Below the pieces are notes generated by a model. It was not told where the DNA came from. It made no database searches and worked only from the letters and a program-made list of their open reading frames with translations. Both the position numbers and the translations under genes were made by a program. Shown here piece after piece: positions 16,565-25,875 of a stretch of DNA of 64,000 nt; the stretch's first letter is position 1; the number at the start of each line of letters is the position of its first letter. Origin of the DNA: Shewanella sp. Isolate13 (GTDB lineage Bacteria; Pseudomonadota; Gammaproteobacteria; Enterobacterales; Shewanellaceae). Location of the stretch: the NCBI RefSeq assembly GCF_022398325.1, contig NZ_JAKEVD010000002.1:17123-81122 (forward strand), written 5' to 3'.

Positions 16565-17950
16565 TTATCTCATTTCGCGATGCAGTTGCTTCATCGCCTT
16601 AACCAAGCCTTTAACGTCATCGTTATCGTGGAAAAGGTGAGTCGAAATACGCAGAGAGTAGGTCTTAACTGTGTCATATGGATCTAAATAGAAAGAGGTG
16701 GTTCTAACGATATAGCCATACTCTTCGTGTAAACGATCACGGAACTCGGTGAGTAGTTCACCATCATTTAGATCATCGAATGGGTTGAAAGAGGTTAGGC
16801 CACTCGATAGTTCGCGAATATTAGGGGCGAAGATCATCGCATCAGGGAACTTCTTGGCAAGCTCTTTCTTACATAGGGCGCTTAAGTCTAGAATGCGTTC
16901 TTCAATAGCATCACGTCCAATCTGATCCCAAAGCGCACAACAGTCAGCTAATGCACGCTTAGCTGGGTAGTTATCTTGACCAATCGATTGTAATCTAGCT
17001 TGCACAGCTGTGGCTGTTGATGAGCTATTGATAAACCACAGTGGTGTTTCGCGATCGCTCCAGAACTCGAATAGACGGTTAGCGTTGTCACGTACGTAAA
17101 GGAAGCCTGTAGCACCTGGGCCACACTGCCACTTATGGCCAGCTCCTGAGTAGAAGTCACAGTCGATATCATGGAAATCAAGGTTGAACATACCTGGTGT
17201 ATGTGCGCCATCGACCATGGTGACGATCCCATTAGGAATGGCGACCTCTTGGCAGATACGCTTAGCTGGCAAGGTGGTGCCTGTGGTGAAAGTCACGTGA
17301 GAGAAAACCATAAAACGTACGCGGTTGCCATATAGGTTGACTGCATCGTTAAACACTTGCACGAAGTCATCTGCACTTACTTCATTGTTTGGCGTGTATA
17401 CAGGTAGCGCCAACTCGATCACTTCGGCGCCATAGCGCTGTGCGACATGCTTTAGTGGTGTAGTAACACCTGGGTGCTCATGGTTAGTGGTTAAGATAAC
17501 ATCGCCATATTCAAACTGCAGACCGTTGATAATGGTACATAAACCATCGGTTGTATTACGGCTTAGCACAAGTTCATGCTCATCGGCACCAAAGCTTGGT
17601 GCGATCTGCTTAGCATAATCTATGGTTGGAACATTGCTATTCCAAGGGTTGATCGAGATTTGCTCGTTGGTGCGGTTATAGTCTTTTAGTACGCGCTTTG
17701 GCATGGTGCCTGAGGTACCGATGTTCATGTAGGTGGTGCGTTTATTTAGAATAAATTCATTGCGGACTTTATTCCAAAAACCATGCTCAGACCCATGACC
17801 ATGGAAAGGTTTAATATGATTGTCACTGCTCGCGTGTGCAGTGGCTGGGAGTAGGCTTGTTCCGACTGCTGCAAGGGCAACGCCTGTTGTCGTTTTTAAA
17901 AAACCTCGACGTCCTGCGTTGGCTAAGCTTGCTTCAGAGTTTTTGGTCAT
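16565..17950 (-). CDS. Tat-exported class V aminotransferase (isopenicillin N epimerase-like)
   Basis: A 461-residue PLP enzyme of the class V family (NifS/isopenicillin-N-epimerase branch). A twin-arginine signal opens the protein (GRRGFLKTTTGVALAAVG, cleavage after ATAHA near residue 40). Catalytic landmarks: HEHPG near 157-161, DGAH with Asp247, and the PLP lysine Lys273 in GAGHKW. AAGGAAAA before the ATG is a good ribosome site. Export of a PLP enzyme fits Tat, which moves folded cofactor-loaded proteins. It is the second Tat-exported PLP enzyme in the window (see 4044-5204). The reaction is unknown; amino-acid racemisation, transamination or desulfuration are all possible for the fold. 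Confidence 0.9.
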   Translation of the reverse strand: MTKNSEASLANAGRRGFLKTTTGVALAAVGTSLLPATAHASSDNHIKPFHGHGSEHGFWNKVRNEFILNKRTTYMNIGTSGTMPKRVLKDYNRTNEQISINPWNSNVPTIDYAKQIAPSFGADEHELVLSRNTTDGLCTIINGLQFEYGDVILTTNHEHPGVTTPLKHVAQRYGAEVIELALPVYTPNNEVSADDFVQVFNDAVNLYGNRVRFMVFSHVTFTTGTTLPAKRICQEVAIPNGIVTMVDGAHTPGMFNLDFHDIDCDFYSGAGHKWQCGPGATGFLYVRDNANRLFEFWSDRETPLWFINSSSTATAVQARLQSIGQDNYPAKRALADCCALWDQIGRDAIEERILDLSALCKKELAKKFPDAMIFAPNIRELSSGLTSFNPFDDLNDGELLTEFRDRLHEEYGYIVRTTSFYLDPYDTVKTYSLRISTHLFHDNDDVKGLVKAMKQLHREMR

Positions 17951-18325
17951 GGGGTTTTCCTTGTTGTATTTTTTAATAAAAATAAGTGGTTATGTGTTTT
18001 ATTTATTTTTATTGCTTGTTGATGGTTAAGGCGGGTTGTTTGTGGGGCATTTTATAGGCTTAGACGGGTTAAAGATGTGATTTCACCCACACTTGGTGTT
18101 AGCGTTTTGTGATAAAAATCCTTATTTATCAAGGGTAAAGTCATTATTTTGACGCTTTGTGTTATATTTTTGTTGTTTTGGCTTTTTATTGGGCAAAAGT
18201 GGCTGTTTTATGTTTTTTTGAACCAAAGAAGCTGGAAATATATTTTTAAACACAACTCATTTTTGTCCATAACTAAGAGTAAAATAGTGAGTAGGCGCAT
18301 AAGCGCATAATGAGAGTGTGAGACC
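17951..18325. other. Divergent intergenic region
   Basis: An AT-rich 375-nt gap between the minus-strand class V aminotransferase and plus-strand ppiB. It must hold both promoters. I find no strong inverted repeat, riboswitch or small gene. Confidence 0.4.
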
Positions 18326-18820
18326 ATGATTATTTTTACCACCAACTTAGGTGATATCGAGATAGAGCTGGATCTGGAAAAGGCGCCTGTTAGCGCTAAG
18401 AACTTTATCAAGTACTGCCAAGAAGGCTTTTATGAAGGCACGATTTTTCACCGAGTCATAAAAGGCTTTATGATCCAAGGTGGTGGTTTTACTGTCGAGA
18501 TGGAAGAGAAGCCGACTCGAGCTGCAATTGTCAATGAGGCTAACCGTGGCCTTAAGAATGTTCGTGGCAGTATTGCGATGGCGCGTACCGATGCACCGCA
18601 TTCGGCAACAGGGCAGTTCTTTATTAACTTGGCCGATAATAGCTTTTTAGATCATACCGCAACGACCAATGCTGGTTGGGGTTACGCCGTATTCGGTCAA
18701 GTGACTAAAGGTATGGACGTGGTGACAAAGATAGGCCGTGCTAAAACTGCTTCTAAAGGTGACCATGATGATGTGCCAAGAGAGGCGATTATCATTGAGA
18801 AAGTGACCATCAATCAGTAA
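18326..18820 (+). CDS. ppiB: Cytoplasmic peptidyl-prolyl cis-trans isomerase B (cyclophilin)
   Basis: A 164-residue single cyclophilin domain without a signal peptide, as in PpiB. Landmarks: [28 protein letters not shown], the active-site Arg in [19 protein letters not shown] and WGYAVFGQV. It assists folding of cytoplasmic proteins by isomerising X-Pro bonds. It stands alone with its own terminator. Length and motifs match the family closely. Confidence 0.95.
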   Translation: MIIFTTNLGDIEIELDLEKAPVSAKNFIKYCQEGFYEGTIFHRVIKGFMIQGGGFTVEMEEKPTRAAIVNEANRGLKNVRGSIAMARTDAPHSATGQFFINLADNSFLDHTATTNAGWGYAVFGQVTKGMDVVTKIGRAKTASKGDHDDVPREAIIIEKVTINQ

Positions 18821-18843
18821 TCGATTGTGTACTCTGAGATAAT

Positions 18844-18869
18844 AAAAAAGCGCCTTAAGGCGCTTTTTT
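18844..18869. terminator. Bidirectional terminator between ppiB and the YoaK-like gene
   Basis: AAAAAAGCGCCTTAAGGCGC followed by a T-run. The stem is flanked by A and T tracts, so it can serve both convergent genes. Confidence 0.9.
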
Positions 18870-18882
18870 ATTATCAGTTTAT

Positions 18883-19551
18883 TTAGCGTTTCACTGCCGT
18901 CTGGATCTTATAGATACGGTAGCTTATCGCCAGTGCGATACAGATGGCGGCGGGGGCCAGCAGGGCAAAGAATTGTAGCTTAGCAAAAAGGTAAGCCCCC
19001 AGTGCGCCGCCAGAGATAAAGCCCGCGATGATCAAGATAAACAGTATGGCTTTACGCTTATCAAATTTCTCGCCTTTAAACACGCCGCCTAGCATGATGC
19101 CGAGGTCGGTGAAAATTCCCGTAACATGAGTGGTACGCACAATCGCTCCGCTATAGGTGGTTGCCAGTGCGTTTTGTAGGCCGCAAGCCGCCGATGCCAT
19201 GTAGTGACCGTAATAGGTGCCATCTTGCAGTAGATAGATAGCAAACAGAAGAAAGCCCGCCTCGATAAGTAATAAGGTGTCGTAATGACGCCCCAGTTTG
19301 ACGCTGCTGCCGGAGAGAAATGCGCCCGAAAGTGCCGCGCCTAGCATAAAGCTGACTAAGATCCCTAGTAGATGGAACAAGACTGTGGGCGATGAGCTTA
19401 ACAGCTGAGTGCCGACCAAGGTTGCCGTGCCAGATAAGTGGGAGACCGATTGGTGCTCGAAACCCAGCAGGCCGATGGCATTCACGCTACCCGCGGTAAA
19501 AGCCAGAATAAACGCACCATACTCAACCCATTTAGGAAGTCTAGAAATCAC
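18883..19551 (-). CDS. DUF1275 (YoaK-family) membrane protein
   Basis: A 222-residue integral membrane protein with about six hydrophobic segments and the family start pattern FTAGSVNAIGLLGFEHQSVSHLSGT. It also has the downstream ATTYSGAIVRTTHVTGIFTDLG motif characteristic of DUF1275. The family is widespread and of unknown function. It is a single-gene unit convergent with ppiB. Confidence 0.9.
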   Translation of the reverse strand: MISRLPKWVEYGAFILAFTAGSVNAIGLLGFEHQSVSHLSGTATLVGTQLLSSSPTVLFHLLGILVSFMLGAALSGAFLSGSSVKLGRHYDTLLLIEAGFLLFAIYLLQDGTYYGHYMASAACGLQNALATTYSGAIVRTTHVTGIFTDLGIMLGGVFKGEKFDKRKAILFILIIAGFISGGALGAYLFAKLQFFALLAPAAICIALAISYRIYKIQTAVKR

Positions 19552-19901
19552 GGTATTGCCTTAGTTGCCCTCCAATCAACCGCGCCATTTGAGAGCAGTA
19601 AAGTAGGTGGACTATTGAGTCTTGAAATTAGGGAAATGTGGACGTTAAATCCGCAAGACGTATGCTTTTGGACTAAGGTTCATATTTTGCCAATTATCAA
19701 CATACTAAACTGCAGTATAGATCGCAAAAGTACTGTGAATGCTAAGCAAAACAGAGGTTGTTCGTATTAGAAACAGCATGAGCTCCCCAGTTCATACTGA
19801 TGGAGCCTAAGACTGGTTTTGTGAGCGGTTGGCAATGCTGCTATTGAGTCTAAAGCGCCAAGCATCACTAACAAGATTAGTGATGCTTGATCTTTGCTAG
19901 C
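19552..19901. other. Intergenic region with a 13-bp perfect hairpin
   Basis: A 350-nt gap upstream of the YoaK-like gene and downstream of the minus-strand MFS gene. CAAGCATCACTAA (19859-19871) pairs perfectly with TTAGTGATGCTTG (19877-19889) around 5 nt. It lies 13-43 nt past the MFS stop codon and is the likely terminator of that gene, although the T-run on the minus strand is short. The rest shows no gene. Confidence 0.6.
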
Positions 19902-21023
19902 TTAACTTTTTTTAAGGCTTAACAGCACACTGGTTAGTGCGCAACAAAGCAGAACTTGCGCTAAGTTGTGATTTAATGCCGCTAGAGATAATCCTCCACC
20001 TAATATCAGGTAATAGGTCAAACCAAATAATGCGCCAGCAGTGCCCGCCGCATCTTTATAATTGACCAATGCCTGACTGAGAATATTGGGGATGGCGATA
20101 CCAAAGCCGATGACGACAAGCATCATTGGCAGCAAAAATAACAGATTAGATTGGCTCAGGTACACGCCGATAGCGCCAATTAGAGCGGCAATACAAGCCA
20201 ATGAGAGTAATGCCTCCCCTTGCCAACCTTTGCTGATTAAATGCTTATTTGTGGCACTACCTATTAGCACTCCAATGGCGAGTACAATACCGCTTGCTCC
20301 AAATTGGTTCTGGTTTAGGCCAAGCTGAGTAAACATAAATGGTGCCAGCGAGTAATAGCCAAAAAGCATCAGGTTAAAGCTGGCAACCAAGATAGCGTTA
20401 CGCCATATCATAGTGTCTTTTCCCATCTTTATCGCGAGTACTCTCAAGGAGGTGGGCTTACCTCTTTTATTTTGGGTTTCCGGTAGCCGCCAAACACATA
20501 ACAGCAATAGAGTAATAGCCAGTAATCCTAGGGCTAGAAATACACCACTATGGCCCGATAGACTGGCAAGTAAGCCACCTAAGATAAGACCTAGCGCTGG
20601 GCTAATCCCAATTCCCATGCCCATAATTGAAAATACCTTGCCAAGCTCAGGCCCTTGAAAGCAATCGCGTAGCATCGTTTGGGTCACAATTGAGCCTACT
20701 GCAGCGCCAAATGCACTCAAGCTTCGCGCCAGTAGTAGATATTCAAACTCTTGGCTGTTGATAGCGATAATTGAGCCCACGGCGTAGCTCATCAAACCCA
20801 GTAACATACTGGGCTTACGGCCAATAATATCGGCTAAACGTCCCCAAATGATGACCCCTAGAGCAAATGCAATAAAGTAGATCGATAGCGTTTGTGAGGC
20901 TGCCTGCTGACTGACATTAAAGGCGGTCGCAATATCGGGTAGTACTGGGCTGTAGATGGTCTCGACGATTTGTGGAAACATCATCAAGCTGGTGATTAAC
21001 CAGATCTCGGGTCTTTTATTCAT
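19902..21023 (-). CDS. MFS drug-efflux-type transporter (Bcr/CflA family)
   Basis: A 373-residue, 12-helix major facilitator. The start at 21023 (MNKRPEIWLI) is preferred over the far upstream one at 21248, which would overlap the divergent regulator. Family features: VETIYSPVLPDIATAFNVS at helix 1 and GRLADIIGRKPSMLLG in the loop between helices 2 and 3. It is an H+-coupled exporter of small drugs or metabolites; the substrate is unknown. The divergent AraC-family gene 117 nt away resembles the E. coli nimR-nimT arrangement and probably controls it. Confidence 0.92.
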   Translation of the reverse strand: MNKRPEIWLITSLMMFPQIVETIYSPVLPDIATAFNVSQQAASQTLSIYFIAFALGVIIWGRLADIIGRKPSMLLGLMSYAVGSIIAINSQEFEYLLLARSLSAFGAAVGSIVTQTMLRDCFQGPELGKVFSIMGMGIGISPALGLILGGLLASLSGHSGVFLALGLLAITLLLLCVWRLPETQNKRGKPTSLRVLAIKMGKDTMIWRNAILVASFNLMLFGYYSLAPFMFTQLGLNQNQFGASGIVLAIGVLIGSATNKHLISKGWQGEALLSLACIAALIGAIGVYLSQSNLLFLLPMMLVVIGFGIAIPNILSQALVNYKDAAGTAGALFGLTYYLILGGGLSLAALNHNLAQVLLCCALTSVLLSLKKS

Positions 21024-21140
21024 GGTAATTCCGTAATGTTTAATGCTGTAGCTAGATTGCGGGAAGGAGTATAGCGACCCGAGAAAAGGTCGATTACAAT
21101 AATAAAGACTAAAAACATCTGAAATCGGACAAGGTGAGCT

Positions 21141-21941
21141 ATGGCTATTATCGATCATAACCAGCGCTTTAATGCTGATAAGATCACTGCCGCTGTCGTC
21201 GGGATCGCTGCCGATGTGGGGCAGCATGATTCGGGGATGCACCAACATAAAAAAGCACAGCTTTTGTATGCGCCGCGGGGATGTATGTCGATAACCTTAT
21301 GCCAATCGGAGGGGGACAAACGTCAATGTGTACTGCCGCCCACTAAGGCCGCGTGGATCCCTGCTGGCGTAGAGCACTGCGCCAAGATGCGAAATGTGGT
21401 GGCATACCGTTCAATCTATTTTGATATTGAGGCTTTTCCCGAGCTGCCTCACTCAGTGAAGTTACTTGGGGTTAACCCGCTACTTACTGCCTTGATTGAG
21501 CGAATGGCAATGTGGCCATGGGATATGCCGAGTCAGCAGCAGGCGGCGCTTATAGCCCTATTTTCCGAGGAACTTAATTCGGCGGAAGAGCTCAAGCTAT
21601 CGCTTCCTATACCTATAGATAAACGCTTACAAGGCTGGCTTAAGCTGCTGCAGACTGGGCAGCGTCAAGCTGAGCAACTTAAGCTGATGGCGGCTGAGAT
21701 TGGTGCCAGTGAGAAGACGATTTCGCGGATTTTTACTAAAGAAACGGGAATGAGCTATCAAGCTTGGCGGCAGCAGTGGCGATTGCAGGCCGCAATAGAG
21801 CGCTTAGCCGAGAGGAGTAGCGTATCTAGGGTGGCATTTTCACTGGGCTTTGCGAGCGACAGTGCCTTTATTAGCTTTTTTAAGCAGCATCTTGGTAATA
21901 CGCCAAGTCAGTACTTTAGGGCGGGTTCAGCAGCACTGTAG
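21141..21941 (+). CDS. AraC-family regulator of the divergent MFS gene (NimR-like)
   Basis: A 266-residue protein: N-terminal cupin (about 10-90, with HQHKKAQLLYAPRGCM and PPTKAAWIPAGVEHCAKM) and C-terminal AraC helix-turn-helix (about 165-262, with EIGASEKTISRIFTKETGM and VAFSLGFASDSAFISFFKQ). AAGGTG lies 7 nt before the ATG. The cupin pattern is that of NimR/YeaM-type regulators, which control an adjacent MFS exporter, and the divergent layout here is the same. Confidence 0.92.
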   Translation: MAIIDHNQRFNADKITAAVVGIAADVGQHDSGMHQHKKAQLLYAPRGCMSITLCQSEGDKRQCVLPPTKAAWIPAGVEHCAKMRNVVAYRSIYFDIEAFPELPHSVKLLGVNPLLTALIERMAMWPWDMPSQQQAALIALFSEELNSAEELKLSLPIPIDKRLQGWLKLLQTGQRQAEQLKLMAAEIGASEKTISRIFTKETGMSYQAWRQQWRLQAAIERLAERSSVSRVAFSLGFASDSAFISFFKQHLGNTPSQYFRAGSAAL

Positions 21942-21955
21942 GCAGTTGCGCTAGG

Positions 21956-22366
21956 TTAAACCACACCTGCGCGACTCAAACGTGCCACCTTAACCCCTTT
22001 TAATGCGGCGATTCGATTCACAATGGCATTAAGCTCAGCCGCTTGTCCCTTGATGATAATTGTCTCTAGGCAGTTGTGATGATCCACATGCACATGGGTG
22101 CTACACATTACATGCACTAAATGGTTATGTTGGATATCGATTAGTTTCTCACTTAGGCCCCGTTGGTGGTGATCAAAAATCAGTGTCAGTACCCCAACGA
22201 CATCCTCCTTACTCTCGTTCCATTGCTTATCGACGAGACGATCGCGAAACAGGTCGCGAATGTATTCGGAGCGAGACTGGTAGCCTCGCTGCAATAGGTC
22301 TTGTTCTATCTCATCAAACTGAGATTGTGGCATCGAAACAGTGAAGCGAATGGTGTCGTTAGACAT
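21956..22366 (-). CDS. nikR: Nickel-responsive transcriptional repressor NikR
   Basis: A 136-residue ribbon-helix-helix repressor. The DNA-binding strand is TIRFTVSMPQSQFDEIE at the N terminus. The C-terminal ACT-like domain carries the square-planar nickel ligands His80, His91, His93 and Cys99, with the same spacing as E. coli His76/87/89/Cys95. It represses nickel uptake when nickel is plentiful. It lies divergent from the transporter genes at 22552-27153, and a NikR-type operator lies between them. Confidence 0.97.
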   Translation of the reverse strand: MSNDTIRFTVSMPQSQFDEIEQDLLQRGYQSRSEYIRDLFRDRLVDKQWNESKEDVVGVLTLIFDHHQRGLSEKLIDIQHNHLVHVMCSTHVHVDHHNCLETIIIKGQAAELNAIVNRIAALKGVKVARLSRAGVV

Positions 22367-22502
22367 AGCTAAATTCCTAAAAACTTAATTACTTTGAGTA
22401 TCTTATAGATGTAAGCAAGATGCACCCTTATAAAAGTGATCTAGGTCAATGATGCAGTATTTAGTCTTTGGAATAAGCTGTTTTACTGAACAATTGGGTG
22501 TA

Positions 22503-22529
22503 GTGTTACGATTCGAAAAATAGTATTAC
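22503..22529 (+). promoter_or_regulatory. Putative NikR operator
   Basis: GTGTTAC (22503-22509) and GTATTAC (22523-22529) are separated by 13 nt. The wider 27-bp stretch is partly palindromic (GT..TAC.ATT...AAT.GTA..AC). This resembles the GTGTTAC-N13/14-GTAACAC class of NikR sites described outside the enterobacteria, with two mismatches in the right half. It ends 22 nt before the nikA-like start and lies between nikR and the transporter it would control. Confidence 0.65.
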
Positions 22530-22551
22530 TCAATGGATTGTGGATGTTATT

Positions 22552-24078
22552 GTGAAGCCGTTAATTCTATTAGTTCTCTCTCTTTTGCCCTTTGCTAGTC
22601 TCGCAAACACAGACAGGGTGTTAACCCTTGCCTTGGGAGCCGAGCCGGAAACGGGGTTTGATCCTATCTATGGGTGGGGGAAGTACAATCGTCCGCTATT
22701 TCAATCGACCCTGATTAAACGCGATAATGCCCTTGAACTGGTGAGTGATCTCGCCCTGCAGTGGCGCCTTAGCGAGGATCGCTTGAGCTGGCTAGTGGAT
22801 TTACGCGATGGGGTTAAGTTTAGTGATGGCAGCGCGTTAACTGCAGCGGATGTGAAGTTTAGCTTCGATACCGCGAAGAACAGCGCCTCGCTACATGACT
22901 TAACCAATTTGGAGCGGGTTGAGATCTTAGATGACCACAGCTTACGATTCTATCTTAAGCAGGCCGATATCACCTTTATCGATAACCTAGTCAACCTAGC
23001 TATCGTGCCTAAGGCTAGTTATAACGCAGCCTACGGCCTCAATCCTATCGGTTCTGGTCCACTGGCCTTCGTGCGTTGGGATCGAAATCAGCAGCTTATC
23101 ATGCAGCCCAATCCATACTATTACGGCCAAAAACCGGCTTTTTCTAAGATAGTAGTGACCTTTAGCGATGAAGATAGTCGCTATGCAAGACTGCGTTCTG
23201 GCCAGTTAGATCTTGCTGCTATCGCGCCTCGTTACGCCAAGATATTACCGCCGGGCTACAAGCTATGGAGCATAGATAGCGTCGATAACCGCGGTATCGC
23301 CTGGCCCATGGTTCCTGTTCAAGGTGGCGGCATAGGTAATGATGTCACTTCGGATGCTGTCATTCGCCAAGCTATTGATATGGCAGTTGAACGCCAGATT
23401 TTAGTACAGCAGTTATTAGACGGTTTTGCGACTCCAGCCTATTCGATAGCCGATGGCTTACCTTGGGGGCCTCAGCAGATCTCGTCAAATAAGCCCGATC
23501 TTGATGCCGCCAAGCGCTTGCTCGAACAAAATGGCTGGCAGCTTAAAGCTGGGCTACGCCATAAGGGGGGCACTGTGGCTAGCATGACGCTCTATTATTT
23601 AGCGGGTGATACGGTTCGCCAACAGCTGGCATTGGCCGTCGCGCAGATGGTTAAGCCATTAGGCATAGAGATTAAGCCCGTAGGCAAAAGCTGGGAGGCG
23701 ATCTATCTGCAGATGCATAGTCAGCCAGTGCTGCTAGGCTTTGGCAGTCATAGTGCCACGGAAGTGAGGGCGGTTTATCACAGTGCTAGTCGTGGCAAAG
23801 GTTATTTCAATTCCGGCTACTATAGCAACCCGCAGGTCGATAAGGCGCTAGACAATGCGCAGGCCGCGGCATCATGGTCTGAGTCATTGCCATTCTGGCA
23901 GCAGGCGCAAACCTTGATCGCGGCAGATCGCCCCTGGACTTGGTTAGTTAACTTACAGCATCTCTATGCGGCTAATGAATGCTTAGATCTTAGTGAACCA
24001 GGCATAGAGGCTCATGGGCATGGTTGGCCTCTTGCAAACAATATTGAGCAGTGGCGTTGGCAGTGTCCTAATCGATGA
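22552..24078 (+). CDS. nikA: Nickel ABC transporter substrate-binding protein (NikA-like)
   Basis: A periplasmic solute-binding protein, family 5, of about 508 residues. A GTG at 22552 gives a clean signal peptide (VKPLILLVLSLLPFASLA, cleavage before NTD) with GGAT upstream; a GTG at 22540 would add four residues. Family features: LALGAEPETGFDPIYGWG near the mature N terminus, and FSDGSALTAADVKFSFDTAK. It delivers nickel, perhaps as a small organic complex, to the NikB/C permease. It overlaps nikB by 4 nt. Nickel specificity is inferred from NikR and its operator next door; the fold alone would also fit dipeptide binding. Confidence 0.88.
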   Translation: MKPLILLVLSLLPFASLANTDRVLTLALGAEPETGFDPIYGWGKYNRPLFQSTLIKRDNALELVSDLALQWRLSEDRLSWLVDLRDGVKFSDGSALTAADVKFSFDTAKNSASLHDLTNLERVEILDDHSLRFYLKQADITFIDNLVNLAIVPKASYNAAYGLNPIGSGPLAFVRWDRNQQLIMQPNPYYYGQKPAFSKIVVTFSDEDSRYARLRSGQLDLAAIAPRYAKILPPGYKLWSIDSVDNRGIAWPMVPVQGGGIGNDVTSDAVIRQAIDMAVERQILVQQLLDGFATPAYSIADGLPWGPQQISSNKPDLDAAKRLLEQNGWQLKAGLRHKGGTVASMTLYYLAGDTVRQQLALAVAQMVKPLGIEIKPVGKSWEAIYLQMHSQPVLLGFGSHSATEVRAVYHSASRGKGYFNSGYYSNPQVDKALDNAQAAASWSESLPFWQQAQTLIAADRPWTWLVNLQHLYAANECLDLSEPGIEAHGHGWPLANNIEQWRWQCPNR

Positions 24079-25052
24079 AAAAGCTATCGCGTTCGGTATT
24101 ACAGGTTAGCCTAAGACTGGTGCTACTGCTGATCTTGGTTATTGTGTTTGCCTATCTATTGCTTAGTTGGTCGCCACTGGATCCGATCAATGCCTATCTT
24201 GGTGGCAATGTTTTTGCGGTCTCTGAGGCGCAAAAGTCCTTACTAGAGAGTCAGCTGGCGCTAGATCAAGGTGTTGGACAGCGTTTGCTGCACTGGCTTG
24301 GGGGCTTGATGCAGGGGGACTTAGGCTACTCTAGTCTCTATCAACAACCCGTATCGAGTGTGATTGCCGAGCGCTTGCCGATCTCGCTGCTACTGATTGC
24401 GCTTAGCTGGATCTGCTCGTTAGTTTTCGGTTACCTGCTGGGACTCACTGCGGCTGTCTATCGTGGCGGTTGGTTAGATCGCATCATTCAAAAGTTCGCT
24501 TGGCTAATGGTCTGCATGCCATCGTTCTGGCTGGCGATGCTGTTAATTAGCCTGTTCTCTATCGCGCTAAGCCTAACACCAGTTTGCTGTGCGGCACCGA
24601 TAGGCATGACGTTTACCGAGCAGTCGTTAGCTAGCATGTTGCAACACCTGCTACTGCCCGTTGTGACACTTACTGCGGTGAGTATGGCACCGATCATGCT
24701 GCATACCCGCGAGAAGGTGATCGATGTATTGCAGTCTGATTATGTGCAGTACTCATTAGCCCATGGTGATGGCCTATCCAAGGTGGTGCTGTTTCATGTG
24801 ATCCGTAATAGCCTGTTGCCGGCGATTATCCTGCAATTTGCCACCGTTGCCGAGCTGTTTGGCGGCTCGCTGATCGCTGAAAGCGTGTTTAGCTTTCCTG
24901 GGGTTGGGGCGAGCATCGTTAAGGCTGGCTTGGCCAGTGATATGGGCTTGCTGATGGGCTGTACCCTGATCTCGGCGCTACTCGTCTTTGGCGGTAACTT
25001 GATAGCCAGCTTGCTTTCGCGCCGCTTCATGCTCGAGGCGAAAGATGCATAG
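24075..25052 (+). CDS. nikB: Nickel ABC transporter permease NikB
   Basis: A 325-residue inner-membrane permease of the oligopeptide/nickel family, with six predicted helices and the DppB-like N terminus. The EAA-type loop lies near LSDYVQYSLAHGDGLSKVVLFHVIRNSL, where it contacts the ATPase. It overlaps nikA (ATGA) and nikC (8 nt), which implies coupled translation. It pairs with NikC to form the channel. Confidence 0.92.
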   Translation: MKKLSRSVLQVSLRLVLLLILVIVFAYLLLSWSPLDPINAYLGGNVFAVSEAQKSLLESQLALDQGVGQRLLHWLGGLMQGDLGYSSLYQQPVSSVIAERLPISLLLIALSWICSLVFGYLLGLTAAVYRGGWLDRIIQKFAWLMVCMPSFWLAMLLISLFSIALSLTPVCCAAPIGMTFTEQSLASMLQHLLLPVVTLTAVSMAPIMLHTREKVIDVLQSDYVQYSLAHGDGLSKVVLFHVIRNSLLPAIILQFATVAELFGGSLIAESVFSFPGVGASIVKAGLASDMGLLMGCTLISALLVFGGNLIASLLSRRFMLEAKDA

Positions 25053-25875
25053 CACATTACGTAAGCCAAGCTTTATTTTTGCATCCGCTAGTCTATTGCT
25101 GTTGGTGCTGTTCGCTTTTTTATGGCCATTTCAGGGGGCAGAGCTCAACCTGCTGCATAAGTATCAAGCTCCCTCAATGGCGTATCTGTTTGGCACCGAC
25201 TGGTTAGGGCGAGATCTGTTTAGCCGCAGCATACAAGCGCTGGCACAGAGCATCTATGTGGGGGGGCTCGCGGTGCTGATGAGTAGTGTGTTGGCGCTGA
25301 CGATGGCGATGTTCGCCATGTTGCATCCATACTGTCGTTGGCTGGTGGACTTGCTGGTGGATCTGTTTATGTCACTGCCTCACCTGCTGCTACTGATCTT
25401 GCTTTCTTTGGCCTTTGGCGGGGCCGAATGGGGCTTAGTGATTGCCATCGCACTGAGCCACTGGCCTAAGCTTACGCGGTTATTGCGGTTTGAGATGCAG
25501 CAAGTGCAGTCGACCCCCTATTATCGGCTGGCGGAGCAGTTTGGCTGTTCTCCATGGCAACGGCTTAAAACCCATATGTTGCCGCAAATTTTGCCTCAGT
25601 GGTGGGTTGGCGGATTACTCCTGTTTCCCCATGCCTTGACGCATATGGCGGCTCTCACTTTTTTAGGCTTCGGCTTAAATCCTGATAGCCCCTCTATGGG
25701 AGCTCTGCTGGCTCAAGCGAGCCAATATGTACTTACCGGACATTGGTGGCTAGGAGTGTGCCCGGGGCTGTTACTGCTTATCTGCTTACTGCTGATGTCT
25801 TATATTGCTCAGCAGTTGTTGGCGGCGCTGCGTCAGGGGCCGCAGACCCATCTAAAAGGAGTCGTGTCATGTTGA
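25045..25875 (+). CDS. nikC: Nickel ABC transporter permease NikC
   Basis: A 276-residue permease with a DppC/NikC-type N terminus (FGTDWLGRDLFSRSIQALAQS) and an EAA-type loop (YYRLAEQFGCSPWQRLKTHMLPQILP). It completes the membrane channel with NikB. It overlaps nikB by 8 nt and nikD by 7 nt, so all five genes are translationally coupled. Confidence 0.92.
   Translation: MHSTLRKPSFIFASASLLLLVLFAFLWPFQGAELNLLHKYQAPSMAYLFGTDWLGRDLFSRSIQALAQSIYVGGLAVLMSSVLALTMAMFAMLHPYCRWLVDLLVDLFMSLPHLLLLILLSLAFGGAEWGLVIAIALSHWPKLTRLLRFEMQQVQSTPYYRLAEQFGCSPWQRLKTHMLPQILPQWWVGGLLLFPHALTHMAALTFLGFGLNPDSPSMGALLAQASQYVLTGHWWLGVCPGLLLLICLLLMSYIAQQLLAALRQGPQTHLKGVVSC

Noticed and set aside
21024..21248. Long N-terminal extension of the MFS gene
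   Set aside because: It would overlap the divergent AraC gene and has no hydrophobic or family-like sequence before MNKRPEIW.
25743..25868. N-terminal extension of NikD
   Set aside because: It lies inside nikC in another frame; the ATG at 25869 overlapping the nikC stop fits the coupled operon.
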